Positions 43,028 through 52,423 of a stretch of 64,000 bases of DNA are shown one piece after another (position 1 is the stretch's first letter; each line of letters begins with the position of its first letter). Below the pieces are notes generated by a model. It did not search any database, was not told the origin of the DNA, and saw only the letters and a program-made list of their open reading frames with translations. The stretch is taken from NCBI GenBank assembly GCA_000526255.1, contig JAFS01000001.1, forward strand, positions 248,001 to 312,000, written 5' to 3'. Position numbers and translations under genes: made by a program. The stretch comes from Verrucomicrobia bacterium LP2A (GTDB lineage: Bacteria > Verrucomicrobiota > Verrucomicrobiia > Methylacidiphilales > Methylacidiphilaceae).

Positions 43028-43927
43028 GTGATCCTCGATTTTCTCTCCTATGATTTTCTGCGGAGGTCGCTTTCCGCCGCCGCGCTGGCCGGGCCGGTCT
43101 GCGGATTTCTGGGCGTTTTTCTCACGGCGCGGGGCATGGCCTTTTTCAGCGATGCTCTGGCCCATACGGCGATTACCGGAGTCGCCTTGGGATTGCTCGG
43201 GCAGGAAGCAGTCGAGCTCTGGCTCGGTCTCAAGATCCCCCTGGGGATCTCTTCCGGGCTTTTAGTCCTCTGGTGTCTGGCTGCGGCGTGGGTGATGGAC
43301 TCGCTCTTTGCCAGCGCGCGCTGGCGTCCCGACACCGTGATGGCCTTCTGCTTCACGGGAAGCGTCGCCTTCGGGGTGCTGATCCTAGGCAAGCTCGGCC
43401 GCTATGGCTTCCTCGAGCAGACGCTCTTCGGCGACATCAACGCGAACTCTTGGGGGGACGTGGCGCTGCTCGGCGCCGTAGCCGGGGGCGCGGCGGTTGT
43501 GATCCGGATGCGACTGCGGGAGTTTCTCCTGATCGTCCTGGATGAGGATCTCGCTGCGGCCGACGGAATCCCCGTCCGCCGACTCAACCGGGTCCTGGTG
43601 CTCTTGGTCGCCGCGGTGGTTGCCGTCGCCCTGAAGCTGCTGGGAGCCCTGCTCGTGAGCGCCCTGCTGGTCGTGCCTGCGGCGGCGGCCCGGCTGATCG
43701 CCCCCAATCTTCGCCTCCTGCTCGTTTTCGCAGCGGCGGGAGGGTTTCTCAGCTCCGTGGGCGGGGTGATCCTCTCCTTCAATCTCGATTTGGCAACGGG
43801 GCCGACGATCGTTCTGGCCCAATTGGCTTTCCTGCTCGTCGCCCTCGGCTTGCAACCGCTCTTCCGGCGCGGGAGAACGGCTCAGAGCAGAGGGAGCAGC
43901 CTGCCGACCGACTCCCAGTCGAGCTGA
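43028..43927 (+). CDS. znuB: Metal ABC transporter permease
   Basis: 299 residues with about eight membrane helices. The ABC-3 family pattern is visible: LGVFLTARGMAFFSDALAHT, LWCLAAAWVMDSLF, LLVSALLVVPAAAARLI and TGPTIVLAQLAFLLVALGL. The start is a GTG at 43028 right before the first helix. Its 3-prime end overlaps the convergent SOD-like gene by 46 bases, an unusual amount. With znuA and znuC it forms a complete importer. Confidence 0.9.
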   Translation: MILDFLSYDFLRRSLSAAALAGPVCGFLGVFLTARGMAFFSDALAHTAITGVALGLLGQEAVELWLGLKIPLGISSGLLVLWCLAAAWVMDSLFASARWRPDTVMAFCFTGSVAFGVLILGKLGRYGFLEQTLFGDINANSWGDVALLGAVAGGAAVVIRMRLREFLLIVLDEDLAAADGIPVRRLNRVLVLLVAAVVAVALKLLGALLVSALLVVPAAAARLIAPNLRLLLVFAAAGGFLSSVGGVILSFNLDLATGPTIVLAQLAFLLVALGLQPLFRRGRTAQSRGSSLPTDSQSS

Positions 43928-44484
43928 CCGAGCAGCGAATCGACGTAAGCCGCCCGATCCCAGCCGAAATCGAGAAGGAAGGCATGATCTTCCATGTCGA
44001 CGGCGAGGAGCGGGGAACTTCCCCAAAAAGGGACCGCGCCCCGGGGATCGCCAAGGAGGTTGATGAGCCGACCGCTTGCCTGGTCAAGGCAAGTCCATGC
44101 CCACGAGTCCGAAGCCAATGCTGTGGCTCGGAGATCGCGCAAGAAGCGATCGAGAGAACCGAAGTCGCGATCGATCCATTCCCGGAGGGTCCCTTGCGGC
44201 GAGCCTCCGGCTCCCCCAAGGACGTGGAAGTAGAGCTCATGGCTCTTCGCCGCCGAGAGGCAATAGGAGAGATCGAGCTTCCGGGCCCGGAAAGGAGAGC
44301 CGCCTATCTGGTCCTCGCTCGGAGGCTCGTCTTTCTCGATGGAGGACAAGAGCTCCTTCGCCCTCCGGACTTGGATGGCGTAGAGGCCAAGATGCATCTC
44401 CAAGGTCTTCTCGGAAATCTTTCCGGTCTTTCCAAGGAGCTTCTTGCGAAACAGGTCGGTGCAATCGGCAATGGTGGACGCCAT
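43882..44484 (-). CDS. Iron/manganese superoxide dismutase-like protein, divergent active site
   Basis: 200 residues of the Fe/Mn SOD fold. All four metal ligands can be placed: H31 (SEKTLEMHLG), H82 (AAKSHELYFHVLGG), D163 and H167 (AVDMEDHAFLLDFGWDRAAY). However, the second-shell residues equivalent to E. coli His30 and the gateway Tyr34 are Tyr35 and Val39 here. SDSWAWTCL replaces the usual GSGWAWL. It may be an active SOD with altered kinetics or a SOD-like binding protein. It is convergent with the metal importer and divergent from a zinc-ribbon gene. Confidence 0.8.
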   Translation of the reverse strand: MASTIADCTDLFRKKLLGKTGKISEKTLEMHLGLYAIQVRRAKELLSSIEKDEPPSEDQIGGSPFRARKLDLSYCLSAAKSHELYFHVLGGAGGSPQGTLREWIDRDFGSLDRFLRDLRATALASDSWAWTCLDQASGRLINLLGDPRGAVPFWGSSPLLAVDMEDHAFLLDFGWDRAAYVDSLLGQLDWESVGRLLPLL

Positions 44485-44490
44485 GGTCCT

Positions 44491-44518
44491 TATTTACACG
44501 AGGATCCTCCCTTGGCAA
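44491..44518 (-). promoter_or_regulatory. Promoter of the SOD-like gene
   Basis: On the minus strand TTGCCA (complement of 44513-44518) and TAAATA (complement of 44491-44496) are 16 bases apart. The -10 ends six bases before the ATG at 44484, so the transcript would begin at the start codon. Confidence 0.55.
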
Positions 44519-44551
44519 GGGTTTGCACAGGGGGCAGAGCGAGGCTTGCGG

Positions 44552-44579
44552 TTGAAGAGTCGCGCGGGAGTCGTAATAT
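44552..44579 (+). promoter_or_regulatory. Promoter of the zinc-ribbon gene
   Basis: TTGAAG (44552-44557) and TAATAT (44574-44579) are 16 bases apart. The -10 ends seven bases before the GTG at 44587 and no Shine-Dalgarno sequence is present, which suggests a leaderless transcript. It is back to back with the SOD promoter. Confidence 0.55.
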
Positions 44580-44586
44580 ATTCGCG

Positions 44587-44817
44587 GTGACCGAATCAGA
44601 ATTGGAAGAACGAGCAAAGCGAGCCACGGAGATTCTGAAAGCCCCGACCGAGTACAAGGTCTGCGAAGGCTGCGAGTCGATCGTGCGGAAGAAGGCGGTC
44701 TTTTGCCCCAATTGCCATGGCTACCGCTTTGACGCCGACCCGGCTCGCGTGGTCGAGCAGGCGCGGGTGCTCGGGGCGCGACCGGCAAACTCGATCTCCC
44801 AACAGGATTATAGTTAA
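44587..44817 (+). CDS. Small zinc-ribbon protein
   Basis: 76 residues from a GTG at 44587. A four-cysteine zinc ribbon is clear: VCEGCESIVRKKAVFCPNCHG, with CxxC pairs 13 residues apart, preceded by a charged helix (SELEERAKRATEILKAPTEY). Similar short proteins occur in Verrucomicrobia; the function is unknown. The promoter places the transcription start on the GTG. The 102 bases before the convergent tonB gene hold nothing I recognise. Confidence 0.72.
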   Translation: MTESELEERAKRATEILKAPTEYKVCEGCESIVRKKAVFCPNCHGYRFDADPARVVEQARVLGARPANSISQQDYS

Positions 44818-44919
44818 GGGAGAGGGGAGTTTAGGGATAATCGGTCGGGCCAGCCTTGATGGTCCGGCGGCTTCTCGATGCCGTCGAAAAAGCCTCTGCG
44901 GCAGGGCGTCGAGAAGCGA

Positions 44920-45600
44920 TCAGACCCCATCCAAGCTGAAGACCACCGCTTCGGTGAAAGAACCCGCGGCGATTCCGGGGAATCGCCAGTGGTGGAGCGC
45001 CCACTGCTTCGCACTTCCGTCCAGGACGGAGTGGCCCGAGCTCGAAAGCACTTCAACCCAGGCGGCGCGACCCTCCTGCACGAAGACTTGCAAGGTCACC
45101 TTGCCCTGCCATCCTTGCCGCCGCGCCTCGAGCGGGTAGGGGGGTTCGGAGAGGACGAGGCCCCCACCTAAGGCGGGAACCCGATTTTGGCGGGTTTGCC
45201 GCGCGTGGGAGGTTTGAGGGACTGCGGGGCGGTTGGTGTGTTGAACCACCAGCAGCTTCTCCGCAAGGGGTTGCGTCGGAATCGGGAACGGCTCCGGCTC
45301 CTTGAGCGTGCGCTCCTCGGCCTGGGGAGCGGCCGTGCTCGGAACCGCAGGGGCTTCCTCGATCAACTCGACGGTTGTGGAGCTCGAAGAGAATTGGGGC
45401 TCGAGCGGAGCGATCGCCGGGACGGGGCTGCCGGGAACTCCAGGCAGGATCAGACAGGCCAGCCCCGCATGAAAGAGGATGGCCAGGGTGATCGCAGGCC
45501 AGATTCCCCAACTGGCGGGCTGGTCGACCTTGGGCTGGATCCCCAAAGCTTTGGTTGTTTTCAACCCTCTTCCCGGACCTTCGAGCAGTGTCGCTGTCAT
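44920..45600 (-). CDS. TonB-family energy transducer
   Basis: 226 residues. One membrane helix near residues 32-50 (GIWPAITLAILFHAGLACLI), a Pro/Glu-rich periplasmic spacer and a TonB C-terminal domain: PPYPLEARRQGWQGKVTLQV, then VEVLSSSGHSVLDGSAKQWA and HHWRFPG. It would link the ExbB/ExbD proton channel to outer-membrane receptors. No exbB/exbD copy is adjacent; the nearest pair is at 6-7 kb. AGGGA lies about eight bases before the ATG at 45600. Confidence 0.88.
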   Translation of the reverse strand: MTATLLEGPGRGLKTTKALGIQPKVDQPASWGIWPAITLAILFHAGLACLILPGVPGSPVPAIAPLEPQFSSSSTTVELIEEAPAVPSTAAPQAEERTLKEPEPFPIPTQPLAEKLLVVQHTNRPAVPQTSHARQTRQNRVPALGGGLVLSEPPYPLEARRQGWQGKVTLQVFVQEGRAAWVEVLSSSGHSVLDGSAKQWALHHWRFPGIAAGSFTEAVVFSLDGV

Positions 45601-45844
45601 GGTTCGCTTCCCTGGTTGGATAAAGCAGAAACTGTGCCAGTAATGAGGCATTCGCGGATCGCTCCACTCGATCCGAAGAGTCTTCCTCTTCCACTAAAAA
45701 ATTCTCGCTCCTTCCGTTCTCGAGCGGGAATCAAAAGAGGGGATGGGCAGGTCAAAAAGGGGTCAACGAGAGGATCTTTCCGGAAAGGATCCGGGCTTGT
45801 TCCGGCGCCCGTCGTCCCTGTAAGTGGAAGAGGGAGGGGAACGC

Positions 45845-46354
45845 ATGCGGAGAAAGGGAGTGTGGAGGCGGGAGGGATGGGCGGGCTTGGCTCTGTTGTT
45901 GCTCCTGGGTTGCAGCCCGGTTCCGGAGCCGGTGCGGATCGCCGCGGAGAGCCAGGGATCGTTTGCCTCGATCCGGAGGCATCCCGCAGCCTACCGAGGG
46001 GAGCCGGCTCTTCTGGGCGGAAGGATCGTCCGGGTAGGGAGTGTCGGCGGTAGGACCCGGATCGAAATCGACTGCTTGCCTTTGGATGATCAGGATCGCC
46101 CGCGCAGCGGGGCCAAAGGGGAAGGGCATTTTCTCGCGGAGATCCCGGAAACGGTCGAGCCGAGCGCCTACCCGTGGGGACGGGTGGCCACGGTCTGGGG
46201 AGAGTTTGCGGGAGTGGCGGAAGGCCATCCGCTGGTGGCGGCGAAGAGGGTCTATCTTTGGCCTCGCCGATATGGCAAGGAGCCGCTCTACTCGCCCGCT
46301 CCCTACCAGGAAGGCAACGTCGGAGCCGGCTGGGACCCTGGCTGGTGGTGGTGA
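45845..46354 (+). CDS. Slp-like outer-membrane lipoprotein
   Basis: 169 residues. Lipoprotein signal LALLLLLGCSPVPEP with lipobox LLGC. The mature domain resembles the Slp/YeaY family: ASIRRHPAAYRGEPALLGGR, IEIDCLPLDDQDRP, then VATVWGEFAG and a Tyr/Trp-rich tail with YLWPRRYG and GWWW. In E. coli Slp is a starvation- and acid-related lipoprotein. A strong GGAGGGG Shine-Dalgarno sequence precedes the ATG at 45845. The 244-base gap to the divergent tonB gene shows no other gene. Confidence 0.78.
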   Translation: MRRKGVWRREGWAGLALLLLLGCSPVPEPVRIAAESQGSFASIRRHPAAYRGEPALLGGRIVRVGSVGGRTRIEIDCLPLDDQDRPRSGAKGEGHFLAEIPETVEPSAYPWGRVATVWGEFAGVAEGHPLVAAKRVYLWPRRYGKEPLYSPAPYQEGNVGAGWDPGWWW

Positions 46355-46385
46355 GACCGCGCCAGGACGCCGTTAAAGAACGCGG

Positions 46386-47552
46386 TTAATAGACGTCCTT
46401 GTGATAGCGCTTCTCTTCCTTCGCCAGGGCGACGTTGACGTAGTGGGCGGCATCTTCCGGGCTCATGCCGCCGAAGCGCTGCGCGATCTCGATGAGCGCC
46501 TGATGCACGTCCTTGGCCATCCGATGGGCATCGCCGCAGACGTAGAGGTGTGCTCCCTCCTGCAGCCAGGCCCAGAGCTGAGCACCCTGTTCGATCATCC
46601 GATGCTGGACGTAGACCTTCTGGGCCTGGTCCCGGGAGAACGCCGTGTCGAGGCGGGAAAGCACTCCTTTGCGTTGGAGCTCGAGGAACTCCTCTTCATA
46701 GAAGAAGTCGGTCGCCCGATGCTGCTCTCCGAAGAAGAGCCAGTTTCTTCCCGTATGGCCCAGGGCGCCCCGCTGCTGGAGAAAGGCGCGAAAGGGGGCT
46801 ACCCCCGTGCCGGGACCGATCATGATCAGGGAAGCGGCTGGATCTTCCGGAAGCCGGAAATGCTTGGCTGGCTGCACATAGACCGGCAGCTCGTGGGGCT
46901 CGGATGGCTGCTGTCGGGAGAGATGGCCGGAAGCGAGCCCGAGCTTTTCCCGGCCGTGGGCGTGAAAGCGGACGACCGCGACCGTCAGATGGATCTCTTC
47001 GGGATAGACCGCGGGGCCCGATGCGATCGAGTAGAGCCGGGGAAGGGCTCGGCCGAGAAGGCCGAGGAGCTCATCGGCTCCGAAAGAGACATCGGGATAG
47101 CTTCGCAGAAGGTCGATGTAATCCTTGCCATGCAGGTAGGCGTCGAGCTCGGATTCGTTTTGGCAGAGGGCCTGGAGTTGGACGCGGCTCTCTCCGGGGC
47201 TGAGCTTTTCCGCAAGAGACCGGACAAACTTCTTGGTCGGTCGATTGAGAACGAACTGTCGAGCGAGGAGCTCTCGGAGAGAAGCGGTTTGGCCTGCGAG
47301 GGAGACGGTCTCTTCCCCAGACAGCCCGAGGGCTTGGAGCAGCTCGTCTACGATCTCGGCCGGATTACGCGCAAAGATCCCCAAGGAATCCCCCACCTGA
47401 TACGAGAGCCCGCTGCCGCGGATGTCCACCACGATATGCCGCGTCTCCTTTTCCGAGCCCGCGAGGGTCAGAGGTCGATTTTCCGCGACTCGGGCGGGAA
47501 ACGGGTTGGCTCGTGTGTAGGGATTGGTTGGGGAAGGGGTTGTGGCGGTCAT
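46386..47552 (-). CDS. Sulfite reductase-type flavoprotein (FAD/NADPH part only)
   Basis: 388 residues of the CysJ/CPR-like diflavin reductase family without its flavodoxin domain. FAD-binding: LPRLYSIASGP near residue 190; NADP-binding: MIGPGTGVAPFRAFLQQR near residue 250, WLFFGEQHRATDFFYEEE and YVCGDAHRMAKDVHQAL; the C-terminus is YHKDVY. The start is the ATG at 47552 (MTATTPSPTNPYTRANPF); the frame stays open far upstream but that part overlaps real genes. It needs a separate electron acceptor; no sulfite reductase haemoprotein is in the window. Confidence 0.87.
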   Translation of the reverse strand: MTATTPSPTNPYTRANPFPARVAENRPLTLAGSEKETRHIVVDIRGSGLSYQVGDSLGIFARNPAEIVDELLQALGLSGEETVSLAGQTASLRELLARQFVLNRPTKKFVRSLAEKLSPGESRVQLQALCQNESELDAYLHGKDYIDLLRSYPDVSFGADELLGLLGRALPRLYSIASGPAVYPEEIHLTVAVVRFHAHGREKLGLASGHLSRQQPSEPHELPVYVQPAKHFRLPEDPAASLIMIGPGTGVAPFRAFLQQRGALGHTGRNWLFFGEQHRATDFFYEEEFLELQRKGVLSRLDTAFSRDQAQKVYVQHRMIEQGAQLWAWLQEGAHLYVCGDAHRMAKDVHQALIEIAQRFGGMSPEDAAHYVNVALAKEEKRYHKDVY

Positions 47553-47678
47553 CGGTTGGTAAAGATAGCCAAAAAAGAGTTTATTAGCTACCGCAAGGGG
47601 AAGCAAAGAGACAAGCCGAAAGTCCGCGGATCGCCGGGTTCGGCGTAGTAGGATGATGCTGGGGAGTCGAGGGGCAAA

Positions 47679-48395
47679 ATGAAGGAAGAACGATTCCGGG
47701 ATCGGAAGGAGGCCGGGAGGCTTCTGGCCGAGGAGCTGCTCGAGTATGGGGGCCGGAAGGATGCGGTCATCCTGGCTCTCCCCCGCGGAGGAGTCGCCGT
47801 AGGGGCGGAGATGGCGCGGATTCTCCATCTTCCGCTCGATGTCTTTACGGTCCGGAAGCTTGGGGTGCCGGGACAGGAAGAGCTGGCCATGGGAGCGATC
47901 GCGACCGGAGGCGGGAGGGTGTTGAATCCTGCCGTGGTCGCAAACCTGGGAATCGACGAACGGACGATCGAGGATGTGGCCAGGAGGGAGGAGCGGGAGC
48001 TCAAGAGGCGCGAGGCGCTCTTTCGCAAGGGGCTGCCTCCGCTTGCCATCCGTGGCAAGATCGCCATCTTCGTGGACGACGGGATCGCGACCGGGGCGAC
48101 GATGCGGGTGGCGGTGGAGGCGGCCCGAAAGCTCGAGCCGGCGTCCGTCTTCGCTGCGGTCCCCGTCGCTCCTCCCTCGGTAGCCGAGAGGATTGCCGAG
48201 CTGGTCGACCGGTGCATCGTGCTCCTCACCCCCGATTCCTTTTTCGGCGTGGGTCAGTGGTACGAGGAGTTTCCCCAGCTCGGGGATGAAGAGGTCTGCG
48301 CCCTTCTCCACGCGGCGGCGGGCGCTAAGGGAGGAGCCGTGAAACGAGGGCGCCGGCAACCGCCGGAAGAGGCGGCGGGGGAGCATCGCGGATGA
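47679..48395 (+). CDS. PRPP-type phosphoribosyltransferase
   Basis: 238 residues. The PRPP loop [20 protein letters not shown] is near residue 130, and the N-terminal [19 protein letters not shown] is typical of stand-alone, poorly characterised phosphoribosyltransferases often annotated only by domain. The base substrate is unknown. GAGGGG precedes the ATG. It overlaps uvrB by four bases, so the two are coupled. Confidence 0.87.
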   Translation: MKEERFRDRKEAGRLLAEELLEYGGRKDAVILALPRGGVAVGAEMARILHLPLDVFTVRKLGVPGQEELAMGAIATGGGRVLNPAVVANLGIDERTIEDVARREERELKRREALFRKGLPPLAIRGKIAIFVDDGIATGATMRVAVEAARKLEPASVFAAVPVAPPSVAERIAELVDRCIVLLTPDSFFGVGQWYEEFPQLGDEEVCALLHAAAGAKGGAVKRGRRQPPEEAAGEHRG

Positions 48396-50506
48396 CGGAG
48401 GCGAAGGGAACGGTCTTTCAGCTTCGGGCACCCTACGCCCCGTGTGGCGACCAACCCCAAGCCATCGAGGAGATCGTGCGCCGGACGGAGGGGGGGGAGC
48501 CGCACACCGTGCTCCTGGGCGTGACCGGATCGGGAAAAACCTTTACGGTTGCTAGCGTCATCGCGCGGCTCGATCGCCCCGCTCTGGTCATCTCCCACAA
48601 CAAGACCCTCGCTGCCCAGCTCTACAGCGAGCTCAAGCAGTTTTTTCCGGAGGCCGCCGTCGAGTATTTCGTCTCCTACTTCGACTACTACCAGCCCGAG
48701 GCCTACATCCCGAGCACCGACACCTATATCGAAAAGGATTCCAGCGTGAATGAAGAGATCGAGCGGCTGCGGCTCTCGGCGACAATCTCCCTGCTTTCGC
48801 GCCGGGATGTGATCGTCGTCGCGAGCGTCTCCTGCATCTACGGGCTGGGTTCTCCCGAGGACTACGAAGGGCTCGCCTTTGCGCTGCGGGTCGGGATGGA
48901 GCTGCGGCGAGAGGAGCTGCTGTCCCGCTTGGTCGAAATGCAGTACGAGCGGAACGACGTGGCACTGGCTCGCGGCCGGTTCCGGGTTCGGGGCGATGTG
49001 GTCGAGGTCTGCCACCGTTCGGCCGATGAGGGCTTGCGGATCGAGTTCCTGGGGGATCAGATCGACCGGATCAGTGAATTTCAGCTCTTGACCGGGAACG
49101 TGCTCACCCGGTTGCAGAAAGAGATGATCTTCCCGGCCCGCCACTTCGTGACTCCGTACGACAAGATGAAAAAGGCGGTCGGTTCGATCCGAGCGGAGGT
49201 GGAAGAGCGGGTGACCGAGCTCGAAGGACAAGGAAAGCTGCTCGAAGCCCAGCGCCTGCGGCTGCGGACGACCTACGATCTGGAACTCCTTGAGGAGCTC
49301 GGCTTCTGCAGCGGAATCGAGAACTACTCCCGCCATCTGAGCGGGCGCGCGCCCGGATCGCGTCCCTATACGCTTCTCGATTTCTTTCCGAAGGACTTTC
49401 TGACGGTGATCGACGAGTCGCACGTCACGGTCCCGCAGATCCGGGGCATGTATGCCGGAGACATCGCCCGTAAGCGGGTGCTCGTCCAGCACGGATTTCG
49501 GCTCCCGTCGGCGCTCGACAACCGGCCCCTCAACTTCACCGAATTCTGCTCGATGGTCGGGCAGACGCTCTATGTCTCGGCGACGCCGGGCGACTATGAG
49601 CTCGGCCTTTGCGGCGGAAAGGCGGTGGAGCAGATCATCCGGCCCACCGGGCTCTTGGATCCCATGGTCGAGGTCCGCCCTCTTTCGGGGCAGATCGATG
49701 ACGTGATGGAGGAGATCCGCAAGCGGGAGGCCGACAAGGAGCGCTCGCTGGTGCTTACCTTGACCAAGCAGACGGCGGAGGACCTGGCCGACTATCTGCG
49801 CGAGCTGGGCCTGCGTGTCCGCTACCTCCATTCCGAGCTCGACGCGATCGAGCGGGTCGAGATCCTCCGCGGGCTGCGCGCGGGAGATTTCGATGTGCTC
49901 GTCGGAATCAACCTGCTCCGCGAGGGGCTCGACCTGCCGGAGGTCTCGCTGGTTGCGATCCTCGACGCCGACAAGGAGGGATACCTCCGCTCGGAGAAGT
50001 CGTTGATCCAGATTGCCGGACGGGCCGCCCGCCATCTCCACGGCACCGTGCTGCTCTATGCCGAGCGGAGGACCCCGGCAATCGAGAAGCTCCTGGAGGT
50101 GACGGCCTACCGACGGAGCAAGCAGATCGCCTACAATCAGGCCCATGGGATTACGCCCCGCGGCGTGCAGCGCGGGGTCCAGGAGAGTCTACGAGGGCTG
50201 CTGCGGGCCGAGGCGCATGCGGTGGAGCGGCTGCACGAGGAGGAATCCCGGTTCGATGTGGAAGAGGTGCTCCTCGATCTCCAGCGCGAGATGGTGGAGG
50301 CTGCGGGCGCGCTCAACTACGAGAAGGCGGCTCTCCTTCGGGATCAGATCGAAGAGCTCCGCCGGAGATCCGGGGTCGCCTCCCTCCGGCCTTCGGGATC
50401 GGGAAGGCGTGCGGGTGCGGGCAAGCCGAAAGGGAGAAGGCGGCCCTCCCTCACGGAGCGGAGAAATGGTCGAGGCCTCCCCGGGAAGTCGGACTCGGCC
50501 GCGTGA
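48392..50506 (+). CDS. uvrB: Excinuclease ABC subunit B
   Basis: Damage-verifying helicase of nucleotide excision repair. 704 residues. Walker A GVTGSGKT at 43-50, the beta-hairpin [26 protein letters not shown], helicase motif QIAGRAARH and a C-terminal UVR domain ([20 protein letters not shown]) that binds UvrC/UvrA. Full length. It overlaps its neighbours on both sides (ATGA and GTGA), which puts DNA repair and lipid acyltransferase genes in one operon. Confidence 0.97.
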   Translation: MTEAKGTVFQLRAPYAPCGDQPQAIEEIVRRTEGGEPHTVLLGVTGSGKTFTVASVIARLDRPALVISHNKTLAAQLYSELKQFFPEAAVEYFVSYFDYYQPEAYIPSTDTYIEKDSSVNEEIERLRLSATISLLSRRDVIVVASVSCIYGLGSPEDYEGLAFALRVGMELRREELLSRLVEMQYERNDVALARGRFRVRGDVVEVCHRSADEGLRIEFLGDQIDRISEFQLLTGNVLTRLQKEMIFPARHFVTPYDKMKKAVGSIRAEVEERVTELEGQGKLLEAQRLRLRTTYDLELLEELGFCSGIENYSRHLSGRAPGSRPYTLLDFFPKDFLTVIDESHVTVPQIRGMYAGDIARKRVLVQHGFRLPSALDNRPLNFTEFCSMVGQTLYVSATPGDYELGLCGGKAVEQIIRPTGLLDPMVEVRPLSGQIDDVMEEIRKREADKERSLVLTLTKQTAEDLADYLRELGLRVRYLHSELDAIERVEILRGLRAGDFDVLVGINLLREGLDLPEVSLVAILDADKEGYLRSEKSLIQIAGRAARHLHGTVLLYAERRTPAIEKLLEVTAYRRSKQIAYNQAHGITPRGVQRGVQESLRGLLRAEAHAVERLHEEESRFDVEEVLLDLQREMVEAAGALNYEKAALLRDQIEELRRRSGVASLRPSGSGRRAGAGKPKGRRRPSLTERRNGRGLPGKSDSAA

Positions 50507-51555
50507 GCCCTTGCGCGGATAAAGCAATGGCAGACCGCTCTTCCGCCCGGGGCACGGCCGGGTCCCGACCCAGGCAAGAGATCTTCCGGCCCCTCTACGG
50601 ATCGACCTGGTTTGCGCTCGGGGTTCTCGCCGGCCGCTTCCTCCCGAGAGCGGTAGCGCGCGGAATCGGAGCCGTTGCGGCCCTGGCCTTCGCCCTGTTC
50701 CGGCGGTCGCATGCGGCGGTCGTCGTCCGGAATCTGGGCCTGATCCTCGATCGGCCCGTCCGGGAGGCTGATTCCCGGAGGGTCTACGCCCGTTTCGGCA
50801 GGACGATCGGGGACTACTTCTATCTGGGCGGCCGGTCGGCGGAGCGGGCGCGGGAGCTGATCGGAGAGCGGGTCGGCTACGAGGGGCTTGCGGCGGCGCA
50901 CCGCGAAGGGAAGGGGGCGCTCCTCCTGACGGGCCATCTCGGCTTCTTCGAGTTGGGCGGGGTCCTCCTGTCGGGTTTTGGCTATCCGACCGTAATTCTT
51001 ACCTTTCCGGAGCCGGACGAGGAGTTCTCCCGATGGCGGTCGGCCTATCGCCGCCGATGGGGAATGGAGACGCTCGAGGTCGGGGAAGATGCGTTTTCGT
51101 TCCTGTCGGTTCGGAACGAGCTCTCCCGTGGGAAATTCGTGGCGGCCCTGGTCGATCGTCCCTCGCCGAGCAGCCGCGTTTCGGTCCGCCTGCCGCAAGG
51201 ACGCCTGCCGGTCTCAACCGGAATCCTCTATCTGGCCATCCTCGAAGAGGTTCCGGTCTTCGTCGCGACAGTAACCGAAAGAGCCGACCGGCGCTATCGA
51301 GTCTGGTGCAGCCCCGCCTTGCGCTTTCCGGGCGGACGGCCGAACGAAACGATCTTGGCGGCGGCAAGCCAGCGAGTCTTCGATCTGCTGGTTCCTGAAA
51401 TCACGGCCGCTTGGAGCCAATGGTACCAGTTTGTCCCCTTGGAAGGGGTGGGGAACCCTGCCGACCAAGGCCGCTGCGCGGAGGGGTCGGGCGAGCCGCC
51501 TTTGGCGGGGCGCCCATCGCTTCGGCGCTTTACGACTGGGGAGGGAGCGCATTAG
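50503..51555 (+). CDS. LpxL/HtrB-type lysophospholipid acyltransferase
   Basis: 350 residues. An N-terminal membrane helix ([18 protein letters not shown]) precedes the acyltransferase domain: [18 protein letters not shown] holds the HX4-E form of the catalytic motif, and [20 protein letters not shown] the second conserved region. It likely acylates lipid A or another lipid at the inner face of the membrane. The GTG start at 50503 overlaps the uvrB stop; an ATG follows at 50527. The C-terminal 30 residues are an unconserved tail. Confidence 0.83.
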   Translation: MSPCADKAMADRSSARGTAGSRPRQEIFRPLYGSTWFALGVLAGRFLPRAVARGIGAVAALAFALFRRSHAAVVVRNLGLILDRPVREADSRRVYARFGRTIGDYFYLGGRSAERARELIGERVGYEGLAAAHREGKGALLLTGHLGFFELGGVLLSGFGYPTVILTFPEPDEEFSRWRSAYRRRWGMETLEVGEDAFSFLSVRNELSRGKFVAALVDRPSPSSRVSVRLPQGRLPVSTGILYLAILEEVPVFVATVTERADRRYRVWCSPALRFPGGRPNETILAAASQRVFDLLVPEITAAWSQWYQFVPLEGVGNPADQGRCAEGSGEPPLAGRPSLRRFTTGEGAH

Positions 51556-51586
51556 AGTGGCTCCCGTTCAACAGAGGAACGGGTCG

Positions 51587-52423
51587 GTGAAAGGTTACGC
51601 GGGAATGGAGGCTCGCCTTTTACTGCCATGCCCCGAGGCCCATCGGGGCGGAGGCGGGAGTCTATGGGCTCGGCTCGCGCAGGGAGCCGACTATGCCCGC
51701 TTCACCTGGGGGATCGCCTTTTTCTGGCTGGGGAGCCTGATCGGGAGCCTCGCTGCCGGGCTCTTGAACCTCCTGCTTCCGGCTCGTGTCGGGGCGCGCT
51801 TGGGCCAGCTCCTGATCATGGCGGGCTTCCGGATCTTCCTGTCTCATATGAGGTTTCTCGGCCTCTTCCATTGCGATCTCACCGAGCTCGATCGGCTGCG
51901 AGAAGAGGGACCTCTGCTCCTTGCCGCCAACCATCCGGGCCTGCTCGATGCGGTATTAGTGATCTCCCGCCTGCCGCGCGTCGTCTGCCTGACGAAGGCG
52001 GGACTCTGGGGCAATCCTTTCTTGGGGGGATGCATCCGGCTCGCCCGGTATATCCGGAGCGATTCTCCGCTCCGGCTGGTGCGGGAGGCGAAGGCGGCGA
52101 TCCTCCGCGGCGAGCAGATCTTGATCTTTCCGGAAGGGACGCGGACGTGCGCCGAACCGGTCAACCCGTTCAAAGGAGGGATCGCGGTTGTCGCCCGCGC
52201 GACCGGAATTCCCGTCCAGACCGTCTTCCTGGAGGGGAGCTCCCCCTACCTCGCGAAGGGATGGCCCCTGTTCCGCAAGCCAGAGTTTCCCCTGGTCTAT
52301 CGAGCTCGGCTCGGAGAGCGGTTTTCCGCTCGGGGAGAGACCCACGAATTTGTCGAGGAGCTCGAGGGCTACTACCGGCAGAAGCTTTCCCGGAGCCCGT
52401 CGATCGCCGCCCGATGCCCATAG
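51587..52423 (+). CDS. PlsC-type 1-acylglycerol-3-phosphate acyltransferase
   Basis: 278 residues. Motif I is LLLAANHPGLLDAVLVISRL (NHX4D form HPGLLD), and motif III is LIFPEGTRT near residue 185, followed by GGIAVVARATGIPVQTVFLE. Two hydrophobic segments lie near the N-terminus. I chose the GTG at 51587 because AGAGGA sits eight bases before it; an ATG at 51605 is the alternative. It lies between another acyltransferase and a glycosyltransferase, suggesting synthesis of one complex lipid. Confidence 0.85.
   Translation: MKGYAGMEARLLLPCPEAHRGGGGSLWARLAQGADYARFTWGIAFFWLGSLIGSLAAGLLNLLLPARVGARLGQLLIMAGFRIFLSHMRFLGLFHCDLTELDRLREEGPLLLAANHPGLLDAVLVISRLPRVVCLTKAGLWGNPFLGGCIRLARYIRSDSPLRLVREAKAAILRGEQILIFPEGTRTCAEPVNPFKGGIAVVARATGIPVQTVFLEGSSPYLAKGWPLFRKPEFPLVYRARLGERFSARGETHEFVEELEGYYRQKLSRSPSIAARCP

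Noticed and set aside
47553-48431. Upstream 293-codon extension of the flavoprotein frame
   Set aside because: It overlaps the phosphoribosyltransferase gene on the other strand and lacks conserved sequence; the flavoprotein starts at 47552.
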